64,000 nucleotides of DNA. It comes from Actinopolyspora lacussalsi (GTDB lineage Bacteria > Actinomycetota > Actinomycetes > Mycobacteriales > Pseudonocardiaceae). The notes beneath the pieces were generated by a model. It was given only the letters and a program-made list of their open reading frames with translations, ran no database searches and was not told the origin of the DNA. Below, piece after piece: positions 44,377 to 52,875 of the stretch. Each line of letters starts with the position of its first letter. The first letter of the stretch is position 1. The stretch covers positions 4,278,001 through 4,342,000 of the forward strand of contig JAURUC010000001.1 of NCBI GenBank assembly GCA_030803735.1, read 5' to 3'. Position numbers and translations under genes: made by a program.

Positions 44377-47290
44377 CGGTCGTATCTTCCCCGGAGATGT
44401 TGGACGAAAGCGTTTCCGGTCCCCGCGGCCTGGGAAGATTGTTCGGCTCCGCCGTGACCTCCTCCGGCTCCCCGGTGGAACCGTCCACCGCTTCGGAGAG
44501 GTCGAACGGCAGGATCACCTCGGGATGCGAGTGCACCGAACGGTCGAAGAACAGGCCGCGATGCACCCGGGGTGACCACGTGATCAGCTGCCCGGCCGCC
44601 AACGGCGCGAGCTCCTGGCCCTGCACGTCGAACGCCACCCAGGCCCCGACGTCGTCGGTGGGTCCCATGCCCAGCGCGTTGCGCAGCCGTTGGGCGCTGC
44701 GCCACCAGCCGATGGTGTGCACCCCGCACTCCGGACCCTGCTTGAGCGTCTTGCGCAGCTGGTCCAGTCCGCTGACCCTGCTCTCCGGGTCCTTGCGCTC
44801 CAGTATCGACTGCGCGGCGTCCACCGCGTAGTACAGCAGGTAGTGCGGCACGGTCTCCGACCCCGCCCCACCGGACCCGCTGCGCTCGTCGACCAGATCG
44901 GACAGTCCCCGCAGCGTCTCACCGAGTTCGCCGGGGCCGATGAAAGTGACCGTGTGCCCGGCATCGCGCAGGGCGCTCGCGACGGCCCACGCGTCCTCGG
45001 ACGTGTCCTCGGTCAGCGTCGCGATCGTGAACTCGGCCCTGCCGGGGGAGAACTGCCGCCCGAGGGAGAGCGCGCTCGTCCCCAGCACCGCCGTGGCGTC
45101 CGCGTGGGCCGATCCCAGCACGGCCAGGTTCCGCCCCGGGGAGCGCTCGAACGACAACGCCGCGGCCGTGCCCCGCACATCGATCACCTGCCCCAGCAGC
45201 ACCCTCGGCCGACGTGTCGCCACCGGACGCAGCTCGTCGAAGTCCGACGTGCCGATCAGGCCGGGCAGGTGCGAACCGTCGAACAACCGGGGTGGGAGAG
45301 CGTTGCGCCTGCCGGTCTCCCAGAGGTGCCGTTCCCAGAGCCGGTGCTGCAGCGAGTCGAACGTTTCCGAAGCGGTCGCGTCCGGCACGCGGACCACCTC
45401 GTTGCCGTGCTTCACGCCGGACTCGTGGTTGATCACCGCGTGCCAGCGGGGCAGCTCCAGGGCGGTGGTGTTGTTGTCCACCAGCACCCGGCGTGCCTTC
45501 GGCAGCGCCACCCGGAGGATGAACTGCTCGAAAATGGCGGGCTTTCCCCAGAACGCCTCGATACCGGAAACGTCCTGACTGGCCAGCACCAGGTGAATAC
45601 CCTGGGAGCGCCCCCGACGCGCGACGTCCTCCAACAGCGTGGCGGCCTGGCTGGAGACCGCGTCGCGTTCGGCGAACAGGTACTGGAACTCGTCGATCAC
45701 CGCCACTATGCGTGGCCATCTTCCCTTCGGGTCCCGCTGCCGCAGCTCCTCCAGCTTGGTGACTTCCTGCTCCTTGGCGGCGTCGGCCCGCCTACGCATC
45801 TCCGTGGCGAGGAAACGCAGTAGCGCCAAGCCGAACTCGCGGTCGGTGTTGACGTTGACCCCCACCAGCCGGGCGTGCGGCAGCCAACTCGGATCCCGGT
45901 TCCCGGGAGTGAATTGCGCGAACGACACGCCTTCCTTGAAGTCGAGCAGGTACATCTCCAGCTCGTCCGGGCTGTACCGCGCGGCCAGACTGCCGAGCAT
46001 GCCGTACAGGAAGTTCGTCTTCCCCGAACCGCTCGGCCCACCGATCAGCGTGTGCGGGCTGGTGTCGCCGAGTGAGATCCGCACCGGTTCACCCTCGAAG
46101 AATCCCACCGGGGCCGACAGGTCGGTAGTGGAGTCCTGCGTCCACAGCTGTTCGGGGAGCAGGTCGTCGAAGGTGCGCACCCGGGCACGCCTGGACTGGA
46201 ACGTCTCCGAGATCGCGGAACAGGCCCTGCTCACGCGCTCCCGGGGCGGCACCTCGTCCGGGCGGATCGCCAGGTGCGGCCCGGTCATGCTGCTGCGCGC
46301 CAGATCGGGGGCGAGCAGCGTCACCGATTCCAGCGCGTTGTTGACCGTCATCGGCAGATCCACCACGATCAGCTGAATTCCGCAGGCGAGCCCGTTGCGC
46401 GCCACACGCTGCAGCTGCTGTTGCTGCTCCTCCTTGAGCGGTTCGCCGTCCCCGAAGAGCACCGCCACCCGCCAGGGTTCACCGCGGTGACCCGTCTCGG
46501 CGGCCAGCGATTTCAGCGAGGTGTGACCGCCGAGCAGCGCGGTGGTGTGGATTCGGCGGATGTGCTCGGCCAACTCCTCCAGCAGGTCGTCCAGTCTGGT
46601 CGGATCGTGCGCGGTGAGCAGTCCGGAACGGGTCAGCGGGAACAGCCCGGGCAACGTGCCCGTCAGCCGTGCGGTGTCCCAGACGTGCACCCGGACCAAG
46701 CCGGGTTCGTAGTAGGACAGCATGCGCAGCAGCAGGTTCTGCACCAGCGATTCCGCGGTGTCCCTCGTGGCGCTTTCCAACGTTCCGGAGCGGCAGGTGA
46801 TCCGCAGGTGCGACTCGTCGAGCAGCGGAATGGCCGCCGGGAATTCGGCCGCTTCCGGAGCGTCCGGCGCGTGAGCGGTGCCGAAACGCCACAGCGTGGG
46901 GGCGGCGACCCGGGCGTCCGCCGTGCCGATGCTGCCGAGCCATTCCCGCCACGGCGCAGCGGCGGTGCCGGGAGCGGCCTCGGCGACCAGCTCGCCGAGC
47001 TGTTCCGGGCCACGCGCGGTCCACTCGGAGAACACCTCGGTACGTTCCTCGACCGCTTCCTCCAGGGCGCGGCGGAACTCGACCTGTTCCGAACCCTCCA
47101 GTTCCCCCGGATCGCGTGCGGCGGCCGTAACCCCGTGCCGCGCGATGCGCAGCGCGTGTTCCCGTTTGGCGCTTTCCGCCCGGACACGCGCGAGTTCGTT
47201 GGCAGCCGCTCCGCGAGCCGTGGCGGCGGTGGCGCTCAGCCGATCGAAGGCTGCCTGAATGGCGCCGCGCCGTTCGTTGCGTTTACGCAC
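44369..47290 (-). CDS. soluble FtsK/SpoIIIE-type ATPase (EccC-like, three modules)
   Basis: 973 residues from GTG 47290 (GAGG six bases upstream); ATG 47311 is the alternative. No membrane helices. An N-terminal helical region (to about 110) precedes three FtsK-like modules. The first (about 150-350) lacks Walker A; the second has Walker A GGPSGSGKTNF (about 417-427) and Walker B RIVAVIDEFQYLF (about 527-539), plus GIHLVLASQDVSG; the third (about 700-900) has only a degenerate loop GSAHADAT. FtsK-type ATPases move DNA or, as EccC, proteins. One active module between two degenerate ones resembles a rearranged EccC. Small helical genes lie directly upstream. Confidence 0.85.
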   Translation of the reverse strand: MRKRNERRGAIQAAFDRLSATAATARGAAANELARVRAESAKREHALRIARHGVTAAARDPGELEGSEQVEFRRALEEAVEERTEVFSEWTARGPEQLGELVAEAAPGTAAAPWREWLGSIGTADARVAAPTLWRFGTAHAPDAPEAAEFPAAIPLLDESHLRITCRSGTLESATRDTAESLVQNLLLRMLSYYEPGLVRVHVWDTARLTGTLPGLFPLTRSGLLTAHDPTRLDDLLEELAEHIRRIHTTALLGGHTSLKSLAAETGHRGEPWRVAVLFGDGEPLKEEQQQQLQRVARNGLACGIQLIVVDLPMTVNNALESVTLLAPDLARSSMTGPHLAIRPDEVPPRERVSRACSAISETFQSRRARVRTFDDLLPEQLWTQDSTTDLSAPVGFFEGEPVRISLGDTSPHTLIGGPSGSGKTNFLYGMLGSLAARYSPDELEMYLLDFKEGVSFAQFTPGNRDPSWLPHARLVGVNVNTDREFGLALLRFLATEMRRRADAAKEQEVTKLEELRQRDPKGRWPRIVAVIDEFQYLFAERDAVSSQAATLLEDVARRGRSQGIHLVLASQDVSGIEAFWGKPAIFEQFILRVALPKARRVLVDNNTTALELPRWHAVINHESGVKHGNEVVRVPDATASETFDSLQHRLWERHLWETGRRNALPPRLFDGSHLPGLIGTSDFDELRPVATRRPRVLLGQVIDVRGTAAALSFERSPGRNLAVLGSAHADATAVLGTSALSLGRQFSPGRAEFTIATLTEDTSEDAWAVASALRDAGHTVTFIGPGELGETLRGLSDLVDERSGSGGAGSETVPHYLLYYAVDAAQSILERKDPESRVSGLDQLRKTLKQGPECGVHTIGWWRSAQRLRNALGMGPTDDVGAWVAFDVQGQELAPLAAGQLITWSPRVHRGLFFDRSVHSHPEVILPFDLSEAVDGSTGEPEEVTAEPNNLPRPRGPETLSSNISGEDTTDD

Positions 47291-47581
47291 ACTCCACCTC
47301 GGTACTCGCATCACTGACCGTAAGCAAAGTACCACTGATCACACCGTCCGCTCGGCAGTGTGACCCGTTCCTCGTAGGTATGTCGGGTGATGCCCGCCCG
47401 CCGTGGCGGAGTCCCGAGCCACCTCTCTTTCGGGAAGTTCCACTCGGGACGTTCGTCAACGCCGGAACGCTCGTTCCGCGTCGCGAGCGCTCTCGGAGTC
47501 GGGAGCGGCAGCGGACTGCCGAACCCGGCGTGTCCGCGACCGTCGTTCGACACGTGCGGACACGCCACAGCACGGAGGGCG

Positions 47582-47833
47582 TTACAAACCGGTGACGAAC
47601 CTGCGAACGGTTTCGTCCACCTGTTCCACGGTGGACAGGGTGCGTTCGATCTGATCGTCGGCGCGGTGCATCCCCTGCGGCACCACGGTTTCCGGGTTGT
47701 CCGGATCCATCCGTCGCAGCGCCGACTCCGCCTGGTGCAGCGCGGTACGCGAGGTCACCAGCTGCCGCTGGGCCTGTTCGAGGTGATCCGATACCGTCCG
47801 CAGTGCCTGCTGGAGCTCTTCGAGTGCCGACAC
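47582..47833 (-). CDS. small helical protein 2 of the FtsK-like cluster
   Basis: 83 residues from GTG 47833, four bases after the stop of the 86-residue protein. Entirely helical: ALEELQQALRTVSDHLEQAQRQLVTSRTALHQAESALRRMD, a short loop with Pro, and a second helix RADDQIERTLSTVEQVDETVRRFV. Two helices of this size give a hairpin like WXG100 proteins, but there is no WXG or YxxxD/E motif. It probably pairs with the neighbour. Family not recognised with certainty. Confidence 0.75.
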   Translation of the reverse strand: MSALEELQQALRTVSDHLEQAQRQLVTSRTALHQAESALRRMDPDNPETVVPQGMHRADDQIERTLSTVEQVDETVRRFVTGL

Positions 47834-47837
47834 GGTG

Positions 47838-48098
47838 TCAGAGCCGTCCCGCGTAGTTCTCTGCCGAGGTGATGCTGGCGTTGATGGTGCCCTGGATGCC
47901 GTTGAGGCTCTGCGCCGCCTCGGCCAGCATTCCGTAGGCGTGCTGGATCTCCTCCTGCCCACTGCCCTGCGTGGCCGTCGCCAGTGCCTGCTGCGCCTCC
48001 TCCAGCGAGAGGGTGGCCTGTTGTAACGCGGCCACACTCTCCGATGCCTTCTGGTTGGCGAGTGCGATCCCCGCACGAACCTCTTCCACACCTGCCAT
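47838..48098 (-). CDS. small helical protein 1 of the FtsK-like cluster
   Basis: 86 residues from ATG 48098 with GGAGGGGG upstream. Helix-loop-helix pattern: VEEVRAGIALANQKASESVAALQQATLSLEEAQQALATAT, GSGQ, then EIQHAYGMLAEAAQSLNGIQGTINASITSAENYAGRL. I recall similar proteins beside FtsK-domain genes in other actinobacteria but cannot name the family with confidence. Tight coupling with the 83-residue gene suggests a heterodimer. No signal peptide. Confidence 0.78.
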   Translation of the reverse strand: MAGVEEVRAGIALANQKASESVAALQQATLSLEEAQQALATATQGSGQEEIQHAYGMLAEAAQSLNGIQGTINASITSAENYAGRL

Positions 48099-48284
48099 CT
48101 GTTTCGAGCCCCCTCCGGGATGGTCGTTGTCGGATGCCCCTTGCCGAACGTTCGGTCGTCCTGGCCGAACACCGATGTCGATCACCAAGTTAGCGCTCCG
48201 TGTGCGCCCGGCCGTCCTCAGGTGGCCACCGGGCGTGTCCGTGTGAGACATGCACGCGAAGCCGACCACGGTCCCGGCCGTACT

Positions 48285-48344
48285 CGTTCGACGGGCCGGG
48301 TCGGTTCGAGAGGCCGGGTCGGTTCGACGGGCCACACCGGTTCT
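48285..48344. repeat. 18-bp micro-tandem repeat, three units
   Basis: The unit GGTTCGACGGGCCGGGTC recurs with an 18-base period at 48285, 48303 and 48321, with the start of a fourth at 48339. It lies between the 157-codon gene and the small helical genes. Confidence 0.7.
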
Positions 48345-48354
48345 ATGCTCGGGA

Positions 48355-48828
48355 TCAACCGGGGCGCCGATTGCCCTGACGCGGGGAGCGATCGGAGGTG
48401 TCCGGTGCGCCGGCGCCGGTGTCCGGGGCGGTGGAACCGGTCTGCCACGCCTCCAGCAGCACGCGTTCGCCCCCGGGGACCAGTTCGCCGACCAGCTCCG
48501 GAGCGTCCACGACCGTCCACGCGCTCGGCGGTTCGCAGGAGACCCGGCTTCCGGTGAATCCACTGCCGAGCGTGTGCAGTGTGTTCCGCACCGCCCGTGC
48601 CAGGGTCGCCGAGGGGTTACCCGTGCTCGGATCGGCGGTTTTCCGACTGATCGTCACCGAACGGCAGCCCGGCTCCTCGTCGGAGCAGTCGGTCGTTCGG
48701 ACCACACGGCCGTCGAGGAGCTCGACCACGCCGGCGCAGGCATCACGAGCCGTCGCCTCGTCCTCGGCGGCCACCACCACGGTGATCAGCAGTTCCATGC
48801 CGGACTCATAAGCGGTCACGTCCGACAT
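48355..48828 (-). CDS. hypothetical protein of the FtsK-like cluster
   Basis: 157 residues from ATG 48828 with GGGAG upstream; ATG 48798 is a possible later start. The N-terminal half resembles a ferredoxin-like alpha/beta domain (MELLITVVVAAEDEATARDACAGVVELLDG, RSVTISRKTA). The C-terminal 30 residues are disordered and Pro/Gly/Ser-rich. No membrane helix and no family recognised. It is the first gene of the minus-strand run leading to the FtsK-like ATPase, with a gap of about 255 bp before the next gene. Confidence 0.7.
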   Translation of the reverse strand: MSDVTAYESGMELLITVVVAAEDEATARDACAGVVELLDGRVVRTTDCSDEEPGCRSVTISRKTADPSTGNPSATLARAVRNTLHTLGSGFTGSRVSCEPPSAWTVVDAPELVGELVPGGERVLLEAWQTGSTAPDTGAGAPDTSDRSPRQGNRRPG

Positions 48829-48906
48829 TGTCCCGCTCCCCGCCGCGGTGCTGTCGATCGTCCGATGCGTTGACGTCGCACCGGCGAATCGCCCGGAAGA
48901 ACCGGT

Positions 48907-49440
48907 TCAGTCGGCCTTGCGGTGCTTGCCGCCCGTACCGTCCTCGGGGCGGGGGATCAGGTGTCCCGGTCGCGGTTCCGACTCCGGTCGGTGGTGTCTG
49001 CCGAACTCCGAGGTGGTCATCGCCTCGGTCGGTACCGCGCGGGGCCCGGAGTGGGGCTCGCGCTGCTCCGGTGTCCGCGCGGCCGTGTCGTGTGTAGAGG
49101 AACCACGCGGTTCCGGAACGGTCGCACCGGCGAGTTCGTAGTGCTCACGAAGCCGTCTGCCGTCCTCGTCCGAGAGATGGCCGTGCTCCGCCTCCACGCG
49201 CGGAGCCGTACGCACCTGCTCCCGGGAGACATCGAGGTTGAGCGCCCCCTCGGCGGCAGCGGCCTCGCCGAGCGGTACGAAGCTCTCCCGCACTCCCAGC
49301 GGCCCGGAGCGCACCGTGATCCATTCCGGCCGGTGCGTCGCGTCGTCCACGTAGATGTTGCCGACACGTCCGATACGCGATCCGTCCCGGTCGTAGACTT
49401 CGTTTCCGATCAGGTCCTGCGCGGCTGGCACGTCGTTCAT
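48907..49440 (-). CDS. PRC-barrel domain protein
   Basis: 177 residues from ATG 49440. The PRC barrel spans about residues 8-85: LIGNEVYDRDGSRIGRVGNIYVDDATHRPEWITVRSG, then SFVPLGEAAAAEGALNLDVSREQVRTAPRV. The C-terminal 80 residues are polar, His/Pro/Arg-rich and likely disordered. PRC barrels bind RNA-processing factors, photosystem proteins or act in stress response; actinobacterial ones of this size are mostly uncharacterised. It stands alone before the FtsK-like cluster. Confidence 0.85.
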   Translation of the reverse strand: MNDVPAAQDLIGNEVYDRDGSRIGRVGNIYVDDATHRPEWITVRSGPLGVRESFVPLGEAAAAEGALNLDVSREQVRTAPRVEAEHGHLSDEDGRRLREHYELAGATVPEPRGSSTHDTAARTPEQREPHSGPRAVPTEAMTTSEFGRHHRPESEPRPGHLIPRPEDGTGGKHRKAD

Positions 49441-49606
49441 GGACTCCGCCTCGATCGTACGGTCGGGTACCGAGTCGTGGTTCGGGAGCGGCGATGCGCT
49501 CCGAAAACTCACGCTGCCTGGACCGGGATCCACCCGCAACCCGTTCGAGGACGCCCTTCACGCTTTCGAGTGACCATTCGGCAGGAGTTCCACCCGTGCG
49601 GTGGAA

Positions 49607-50410
49607 TCAGGTATTTAGTTCTCTCCCGATGAAAGTCACTACATCGTGTAGTACTTCCTCGGTGTTGGTCTCGTGGAACAGGTCGTGCCGGGCACCCGCG
49701 TAGCCGTGCTCGTGGAACTCCGGGCCGCGCAGCTGTTCCATGCCCTCCCGACTGTCGGCCTCCGGAACCAGCTCGTCCTCCTCGCCGTGCAGCCACAGCG
49801 TGGGCACGGCCAGGCCGGGGCCGCTCCGAATCGTGCGCAGGATCTTCGCCACGGCTGTCAGCGTGTGGCGCGGAAACGGTCCGTGATAGACCAGTGGATC
49901 CGCGAGGTACTCCTGACCGACCTCCGGATCCCGCGAGAGGCTCGCCGGATCGATCGGGGTGCGCGGGATGTGCTCGTCCGCCAGCAGGTCCAGCGCGTTG
50001 AAGGTTCCCAGAATCGGAGCCGACAGCACCAGCGCCACCAGGTGCTGCTGGTAAGACTGGGCGTGCCGCACCGCCACCGTGCCCCCGAGCCCGTGCCCGA
50101 TGGACACCACGGGCAGTCCCGGGTACCACTCGGTCGCCCGGAGTCGGAGGGTCTCCAGGTCAGCCACGAGGCGTTCGACGTCCTCCACCACGCCGGCCTC
50201 GCCCTCGGACTCGCCGTGTCCCGCCATGTCGGGGGCGCACACCACGGCCCGCGAAGCGGCCAGCTTCTCGGCCAGCCGTCGATAACGTCCGGCGTGCTCG
50301 GCGTAGGCGTGCGAGAACAGCGCGATCCAGCCCGGTTTGTTGCCCACCCAGCTGTGCACGGCCAACCGGCCCTCGTTGCCCGAAAGTGTCCACCGCTTCG
50401 ACTCGATCAT
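49607..50410 (-). CDS. monoglyceride-lipase-like alpha/beta hydrolase lacking the catalytic serine
   Basis: 267 residues from ATG 50410. Close in layout to bacterial monoacylglycerol lipases: FSHAYAEHAGRYRRLAEKL (about 33-50), DMAGHGESEGE, acid in HGEEDELVPEADS (about 213-225), and His in GARHDLFHET (about 240). The nucleophile elbow reads G-H-G107-L-G-G, with GGG (Gly) at 50090-50092 where GHSMGG is expected. The HG oxyanion motif is also HA. Otherwise the protein is intact and full length, so this looks like a pseudoenzyme or a changed chemistry rather than a decayed gene. Confidence 0.85.
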   Translation of the reverse strand: MIESKRWTLSGNEGRLAVHSWVGNKPGWIALFSHAYAEHAGRYRRLAEKLAASRAVVCAPDMAGHGESEGEAGVVEDVERLVADLETLRLRATEWYPGLPVVSIGHGLGGTVAVRHAQSYQQHLVALVLSAPILGTFNALDLLADEHIPRTPIDPASLSRDPEVGQEYLADPLVYHGPFPRHTLTAVAKILRTIRSGPGLAVPTLWLHGEEDELVPEADSREGMEQLRGPEFHEHGYAGARHDLFHETNTEEVLHDVVTFIGRELNT

Positions 50411-50451
50411 GCGATCACCCCAGCACACGTTCCGGCAGCCACCAACTCCGC

Positions 50452-51195
50452 TCAGTGAAACGCCGTGGCGCTGACGTGCCCGTTACCGCAGACTCGACCG
50501 TAGTCCCACCGCAGGTGGAACATCTCGGTCTCGTCGGGAGGAGTCACCCGCAGCGCCGACGGCAGTGGTTCGCAGTCGCCGTCCCCGGAGCCGCTGCCAC
50601 TGGGAACGACTCCCCAGTGCAGCGTCGTCGAGGTGGTCTCGCCGGGAGCGAGCCGCACGTTCGACGGTCCCGGATCCGCGCCCCACTCCACGTCGGTGGG
50701 CAGCGCCGCTCCGTTGGAGCCGGTGAACTCCAGGCCGGGATAGCCGTACACGGTGCAGGTCCTTCCGGTGGTGTTGCGCAGCGTCAGCTCCGCGTAACGC
50801 TGCCCCGCGCCGGGGTGGCCGCCCTCCATCGAGGCCGCCATCATCGAAGTGTGGCAGCGCGAGGGCCCGGAACTCTGCTTCGTGGCCGTGTTCTCGGTCC
50901 CAGCCGCATCCTCGTTCCCACTTCCCGTTCCCGTGTCGGTCGACGTCGTCGCTTCCCGGTGATCCGCCGGAGCGGCCGAGTTACCCGAGTCCTCACCCGC
51001 GGAACCCGTCGCCTCGCTCGTCGGTGTCGTGGTACCCGAACCCGACTGTTGCTCCAACGCGTTGCCCGCCGAGTCCGCTACTCCGTTCGTGCTCGCCGGT
51101 TGCTGTCCGCATCCCCCGAGCAGCGCGCCCGCGAGCAGCGTGGTCGACACGGCCAGCACGCGAGTACCGAGTTTGTTCGATCGGTGCGGGACCAT
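50452..51195 (-). CDS. DUF4232 lipoprotein
   Basis: 247 residues from ATG 51195. A lipoprotein signal peptide with lipobox LLGGC (Cys29) is followed by a Thr/Ser/Gly-rich linker to about residue 110. The DUF4232 domain then has CHTSMMAASMEGGHPGAGQRYAELTLRNTTGRTCTVYGYPGLEF, SNVRLAPGETTSTTLHWGVV, and a second Cys pair near the C-terminus (GDGDCEPLPS, GRVCGNGH). Such proteins are anchored to the outer face of the membrane; function unknown. Confidence 0.9.
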   Translation of the reverse strand: MVPHRSNKLGTRVLAVSTTLLAGALLGGCGQQPASTNGVADSAGNALEQQSGSGTTTPTSEATGSAGEDSGNSAAPADHREATTSTDTGTGSGNEDAAGTENTATKQSSGPSRCHTSMMAASMEGGHPGAGQRYAELTLRNTTGRTCTVYGYPGLEFTGSNGAALPTDVEWGADPGPSNVRLAPGETTSTTLHWGVVPSGSGSGDGDCEPLPSALRVTPPDETEMFHLRWDYGRVCGNGHVSATAFH

Positions 51196-51940
51196 TGAGG
51201 TCACCTCCCGTTCCCACCATGTCGCGGTGGGCTCGTCGTTGCCCGGTTCTTGCTGTCCCGTAAGACGTGTCGGTCGCGGCGGGGTTGTTTCCGTATTCCC
51301 GGATTGGGCGAGATCACGCCGCATTTCCGTTTTGTGTGACCTGCTGCGAAACCCCTTCGATTCGTCACGGCGGGTGGGCTTTCCGTCCCGTCCGACCTCA
51401 CGACTCGTCGCCGAGCGACAGCGCCGAGTGTCCCCCGGTTACCCGTTCGTGTGGGGTCACTCACTGCGCAGCGGGAAAAGTCGATCTCACCGAGTGCTCG
51501 GACCGCCCCCGTTCCGGCCGTCGATGTGCTGGTGTGCGGTCCGATCCGGTACGCGGGGACGAACACCACCGATTCACCGGAGTGGCCCGGCTGTTCACCT
51601 GATGTGTTCTACAGTCGTGCGCGGGGATGTCCGAGTCGCGCCGCGGTCGGCCCCGCGTTGATGCGTCCGTGCCGGACGGTGTGCCGTTTTCCGTGGCGGC
51701 CGAGCGCACGGGCCGGTCGCGGTATCCGCCCGACCGTGTCGGGGTCACATGCGGGAGAGTCGGGGGTGAACCCCGATGCCGGTGAGGCCCCGGTGGGCGA
51801 GATTGGTCTCGATACAGTTCCGGAGGAGCCACATGGGAGGTTCGAGGCACATCCGATACCCGAAACGATCCCGGACACTCGAAACGAGACGGCGTCACCG
51901 GTGCGATGGACGGCGGTCTCATGAGCGGACGTGATCTGAC
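51196..51940. other. 745-bp divergent intergenic region, no gene seen
   Basis: Lies between the lipoprotein gene (minus) and the transporter gene (plus) and must hold both promoters. I found no convincing coding frame, repeat copy or strong hairpin. The open frame at 51451-51924 lacks a ribosome site and recognisable composition. Interval length is unusual for this compact window. Confidence 0.45.
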
Positions 51941-52864
51941 ATGACCACGATCGCGGTGTTACTCGCGGCGGTGGCGGCTTTCGGCAACGCCTTCGGTGCC
52001 CACCTGCAACACGGTGCGGTACATGCCACGATCTCCGATCGCAAACTGGGGGTTCGCAGTCAGCTGCGGCTGGTGGGCAACAGCCGCTGGCTGTTGGGAC
52101 TGATCTGTCTGGGCGGCGGAACGGTGCTGCACGCCCTGTCACTGGGGTTGGCGCCGCTGAGCGTGGTGCAGCCACTCGGGGTGCTGGCACTGCCGCTGAC
52201 CGTGCTGCTGAGATCCCGCGAATCGGGGATCGGCCTGGACAGGCTGCCGCGCTCCTCGGTGCTCGCCGCGCTGGCCATAACCGCCGGGGTGTCCGCGTTC
52301 GTCTTCCTCGCGGTGCGCAGCGCCACCCCCACCGCCGTGAGCCCACAGGCAGCGGGAACGGCGATCGAGCTGGTGACGGTGGCCGTGCTCACGATCGGGC
52401 TGATCGGGTTGTTGACCAGCGGATCGATGCGCTGCATCGCCTACGCGTCCGGGTGCGCCGTCGCCTACGGCCTGGTCTCGCTGTTGTTGCGGGCGGTTTC
52501 CCAGCAGGTCACCTCGGGGCGGCTCGCCGACATCGAGTTGTGGTTGCTGCTCGGCATGGGTGTGTCGGTGCTGATCGGTGGGTGGTTGTTGCAGCACGCC
52601 TACGCCAGTGGTCCGCCGGATCTGGTCGTCGCCTGCCTCACGGTGATAGATCCGCTGGTCGCGGTCGGACTGGGAATCGGTTTGCTGGGGGAGGCCGACG
52701 CCGTCGGTCCCGGGACCGCCTTCGCCGAGGGGGTGTGTGCCGCCGTGGCCTGTGCCGGTGTATTCGCGTTGGCGCGCTACCACCCGGACAACCGCGGCAG
52801 CGGCGCACATACCGTGACCCCCAACGGCAGTGACCGACGGGTAACCTCGGTCGATAGTTCGTAA
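51941..52864 (+). CDS. DMT-family membrane transporter
   Basis: 307 residues from ATG 51941. Nine or ten membrane segments are spread over residues 1-275; the last 30 residues are polar. Helical motifs such as LGLAPLSVVQPLGVLALPLTVLL and YASGPPDLVVACLTVIDPLVAVGLGIGLLGE resemble DMT (drug/metabolite transporter) proteins, possibly the NIPA-like magnesium-transport branch. A glycosyltransferase gene begins 11 bases downstream, so the two are likely cotranscribed and might act on a cell-envelope glycolipid. Confidence 0.82.
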   Translation: MTTIAVLLAAVAAFGNAFGAHLQHGAVHATISDRKLGVRSQLRLVGNSRWLLGLICLGGGTVLHALSLGLAPLSVVQPLGVLALPLTVLLRSRESGIGLDRLPRSSVLAALAITAGVSAFVFLAVRSATPTAVSPQAAGTAIELVTVAVLTIGLIGLLTSGSMRCIAYASGCAVAYGLVSLLLRAVSQQVTSGRLADIELWLLLGMGVSVLIGGWLLQHAYASGPPDLVVACLTVIDPLVAVGLGIGLLGEADAVGPGTAFAEGVCAAVACAGVFALARYHPDNRGSGAHTVTPNGSDRRVTSVDSS

Positions 52865-52875
52865 CGGGAGTAGCA

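Noticed and set aside
47582..48098. Reading the two small helical proteins as WXG100 type VII secretion substrates
   Set aside because: Size and helical hairpin fit, but there is no WXG turn and no YxxxD/E tail, and no EccB/EccD/EccE-like membrane genes are in the window.
51451..51924. 157-codon plus-strand frame in the 745-bp gap
   Set aside because: No ribosome site, Pro/Arg/Ser-rich composition and no motif; more probably non-coding sequence before the transporter gene.
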